Below are positions 62,452 through 64,000 of a DNA stretch of 64,000 bases, piece by piece. Below the pieces are notes generated by a model, which saw nothing but the letters and a program-made list of their open reading frames with translations, ran no database searches and was not told where the DNA came from. Position numbers and translations under genes: made by a program. Position 1 is the first letter of the stretch, and each line of letters starts with the position of its first letter. This DNA comes from Clostridia bacterium (GTDB taxonomy: Bacteria; Bacillota; Clostridia; Oscillospirales; CAG-272): the NCBI GenBank assembly GCA_017462795.1, contig JAFTQL010000039.1, positions 1 to 64,000 on the forward strand, given 5' to 3'.

Positions 62452-63069
62452 ATGAAAATTCTTATGATCAACGGCAGTCCTCACGCGCAGGGCAACACGG
62501 CGCGTGCGCTTGAGGAAATGAAACAGATATTTGAGCGTGAGGGCATTGAGATAGAATACGTCCACGTGGGAGGTCGCGATATCAGAGGCTGTACGGGATG
62601 CTCAGCCTGCTTCAAAACAAAAAAATGCGTCATAGACGACATTGTGAACGAGCTTGCGTCGGTATTTGAGGAATGCGACGGCATGGTGGTGGGAAGTCCA
62701 GTTTATTATGCCGCGCCCAACGGTGCGTTGCTTGCATTTCTCAACCGTCTGTTCTACAGCACAAAGTTTGATAAGCGAATGAAGGTGGGTGCGGGCATAG
62801 TTGTGGCGCGCCGCGGAGGCTGTACCGCTTCCTTTGATGTGCTCAACAAGTACTTCACCATCAGCGGCATGCCCGTGGCGTCAAGCCAATACTGGAATAT
62901 CGCCCACGGCGCTCTGCCCTCTCAGGTAGAGGAGGACGCGGAAGGACTTCAGACCATGCGCACACTCGCAAACAATATGGTATTTCTGATGAAGAGCATA
63001 GCCCTCGGCAAGGAAAAATACGGTCTTCCCGAGACAGAAAAGCCCGCTCGCACAAATTTTGTCCGATAA
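62452..63069 (+). CDS. Iron-sulfur flavoprotein / NADPH-dependent FMN reductase family
   Basis: 205 residues. The flavodoxin-like N-terminus (MKILMINGSPHAQGNTA) binds FMN; CTGCSACFKTKKC is the compact cysteine motif of Isf-type iron-sulfur flavoproteins. GSPVYYAAPNGALLAFLNRL is the usual second FMN loop. Family members move electrons to quinones, oxygen or peroxide in anaerobes. Monocistronic. Confidence 0.88.
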   Translation: MKILMINGSPHAQGNTARALEEMKQIFEREGIEIEYVHVGGRDIRGCTGCSACFKTKKCVIDDIVNELASVFEECDGMVVGSPVYYAAPNGALLAFLNRLFYSTKFDKRMKVGAGIVVARRGGCTASFDVLNKYFTISGMPVASSQYWNIAHGALPSQVEEDAEGLQTMRTLANNMVFLMKSIALGKEKYGLPETEKPARTNFVR

Positions 63070-63169
63070 TAGGAATGAAAAGGACGTAAAATATCCGCAA
63101 TGCTCCTTTTTAGTATAATATTCATATAAAATCGGGCTTTTTTGCCAAATATTTTTTAAGGCTTTCCGA

Positions 63170-63198
63170 TTGACAAAATCAAAAAAATTAGGTATAAT
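63170..63198 (+). promoter_or_regulatory. Consensus promoter of pflB
   Basis: TTGACA (63170-63175), 17-bp spacer, TATAAT (63193-63198), just ahead of the ZTP riboswitch. Confidence 0.8.
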
Positions 63199-63206
63199 AA
63201 TATTGT

Positions 63207-63326
63207 AAAGTCAAACACAGCTTTTACACGACTGACGGATTTGCGGATCACCGCGAGGAAATGTAAAAGTAAACAGCCGACCGTCTGGGCAATTCAGTTG
63301 TATAACAGCTGTATTGCCCTTTTTTG
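63207..63326 (+). ncRNA. ZTP riboswitch (pfl motif) with intrinsic terminator
   Basis: The aptamer core has GACTGACGGA (63230-63239) and CCGACCGTCTGGGC (63277-63290), the two conserved halves of ZTP riboswitches, linked by a variable stem GCGG / CCGC. The 3' half leads directly into a terminator GGGCAAT / ATTGCCC plus T6 (63287-63323). ZTP/ZMP binding is expected to prevent termination, so pflB would rise when 10-formyl-THF is short. A long-standing partner of this riboswitch class is the pfl gene itself, which is the gene downstream here. Confidence 0.88.
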
Positions 63327-63366
63327 CTTAAATGACTTTAATGACTTATATAAGGAGGAAACAAAC

Positions 63367-64000
63367 ATGAATCACATCAATTGGAACGGATTCGTTGCGG
63401 GTGCTTGGCAGGAAGAGATAAACGTCCGCGACTTTATTCAGACAAACTACAAGGAATATATCGGTGACGACAGCTTTCTCGCCGGAGCTACCGAAAGAAC
63501 AAAAAATCTTATGACAAGAGTCCAGGCGCTTTTCAAGCTGGAAAGACAGTTTGGCGGGGTGCTTGACATAGACGTTGACACCGTGTCCTCGCTCACATCT
63601 TACGCCCCCGGATATGTTGACAAGGCAAACGAGATAATCGTTGGCTTGCAGACCAACCGCCCTCTCAAGAGAGGCGTTAACCCCTTTGGCGGTATGAGAA
63701 TGGTACGTCAGGCTTGCGAGGCTTACGGCTACAAGCTCAGCCGCAAGATAGAGGAGGAATTCCAGTTCCGTACCACCCACAATGACGGTGTTTTCCGCGC
63801 GTATACCGACGAAATGCGTCAGGCGCGCAAGTGCCATGTTATCACGGGACTTCCCGACGCTTACGGCAGAGGAAGAATAATCGGTGACTACCGCCGTGTA
63901 GCACTTTACGGTGTGGACAAGCTTATCGCCGAAAAGAAGAAGGACAAGTCCGCTCTCGCAACAGGTACATTCAACACCGAGCAGATCCGCCTTGACGAGG
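63367..64000 (+). CDS. pflB: Pyruvate formate-lyase, N-terminal part
   Basis: The first 211 codons of a gene running off the window. Motifs GFVAGAWQEEINVRDFI, FLAGATERTKNLM, SYAPGYVDKANEIIVGLQTN, KRGVNPFGGMRM and HVITGLPDAYGRGRIIGDYRR match PFL (formate C-acetyltransferase), which splits pyruvate with CoA to acetyl-CoA and formate. AAGGAGG lies ahead of the ATG. Active-site cysteines and the glycyl radical site are beyond the edge. Confidence 0.92.
   Translation, partial: MNHINWNGFVAGAWQEEINVRDFIQTNYKEYIGDDSFLAGATERTKNLMTRVQALFKLERQFGGVLDIDVDTVSSLTSYAPGYVDKANEIIVGLQTNRPLKRGVNPFGGMRMVRQACEAYGYKLSRKIEEEFQFRTTHNDGVFRAYTDEMRQARKCHVITGLPDAYGRGRIIGDYRRVALYGVDKLIAEKKKDKSALATGTFNTEQIRLDE

Overview
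The window looks like chromosome from a Bacillota/Clostridia bacterium, probably an uncultured gut or rumen Oscillospirales/Christensenellales-type anaerobe. This is an inference from: consensus sigma-A promoters with 17-bp spacers and strong AGGAGG-type ribosome binding sites, Gram-positive style lipoprotein signals, two glycyl radical enzymes, a ZTP riboswitch ahead of pflB, many AraC-type sugar regulators, and no outer-membrane or respiratory genes. No rRNA, CRISPR array or insertion sequence was seen.

Region 1 (1-34230) is a glycan-degradation and cell-surface region. Enzymes: a GH78 alpha-L-rhamnosidase, a CE15-like esterase, a GH31 alpha-glycosidase, a beta-propeller hydrolase-like protein, an FAD oxidoreductase, four paralogous metallophosphoesterases (two of them lipoproteins) and two endonuclease/exonuclease/phosphatase (EEP) lipoproteins. 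Interleaved are two operons built from the same kinds of parts: an orphan solute-binding lipoprotein with no permease, a short acidic lipoprotein, large secreted beta-helix/GLUG-type proteins, and a 44-48 residue peptide starting 12-15 nt after a beta-helix gene. One beta-helix gene carries an in-frame TGA. Two AraC regulators with very similar sensor halves sit in this region.

Region 2 (34701-51533) is a carbohydrate catabolism region: six Gfo/Idh/MocA oxidoreductases, a hydroxypyruvate-isomerase-like TIM barrel, a YgjV-like membrane protein, a GH127-like hydrolase and three AraC regulators. The core is an operon of three oxidoreductases, a radical-SAM activase and a glycyl radical enzyme of unknown substrate whose cysteine loop lacks the usual glutamate. 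The same roughly 60-bp upstream sequence precedes this operon and the separate oxidoreductase at 34701, which suggests one regulon. A 125-bp tandem repeat follows the glycyl radical enzyme gene.

Region 3 (51534-64000) is mostly housekeeping: a NCS2 uracil permease, azlCD, tRNA-Gln within an unusual long inverted repeat, decayed XRE and YgjV genes, an ECF sigma factor with a membrane partner, ccdA plus a TlpA-like thioredoxin, two MgtC paralogues behind a palindromic promoter, an HtrA-like protein that has lost catalytic residues, an iron-sulfur flavoprotein, and a ZTP riboswitch controlling pflB, which runs off the window.

The best candidates for something undescribed are the glycyl-radical/oxidoreductase operon with its shared control element, and the secreted beta-helix/mini-peptide/orphan binding-protein cassettes.
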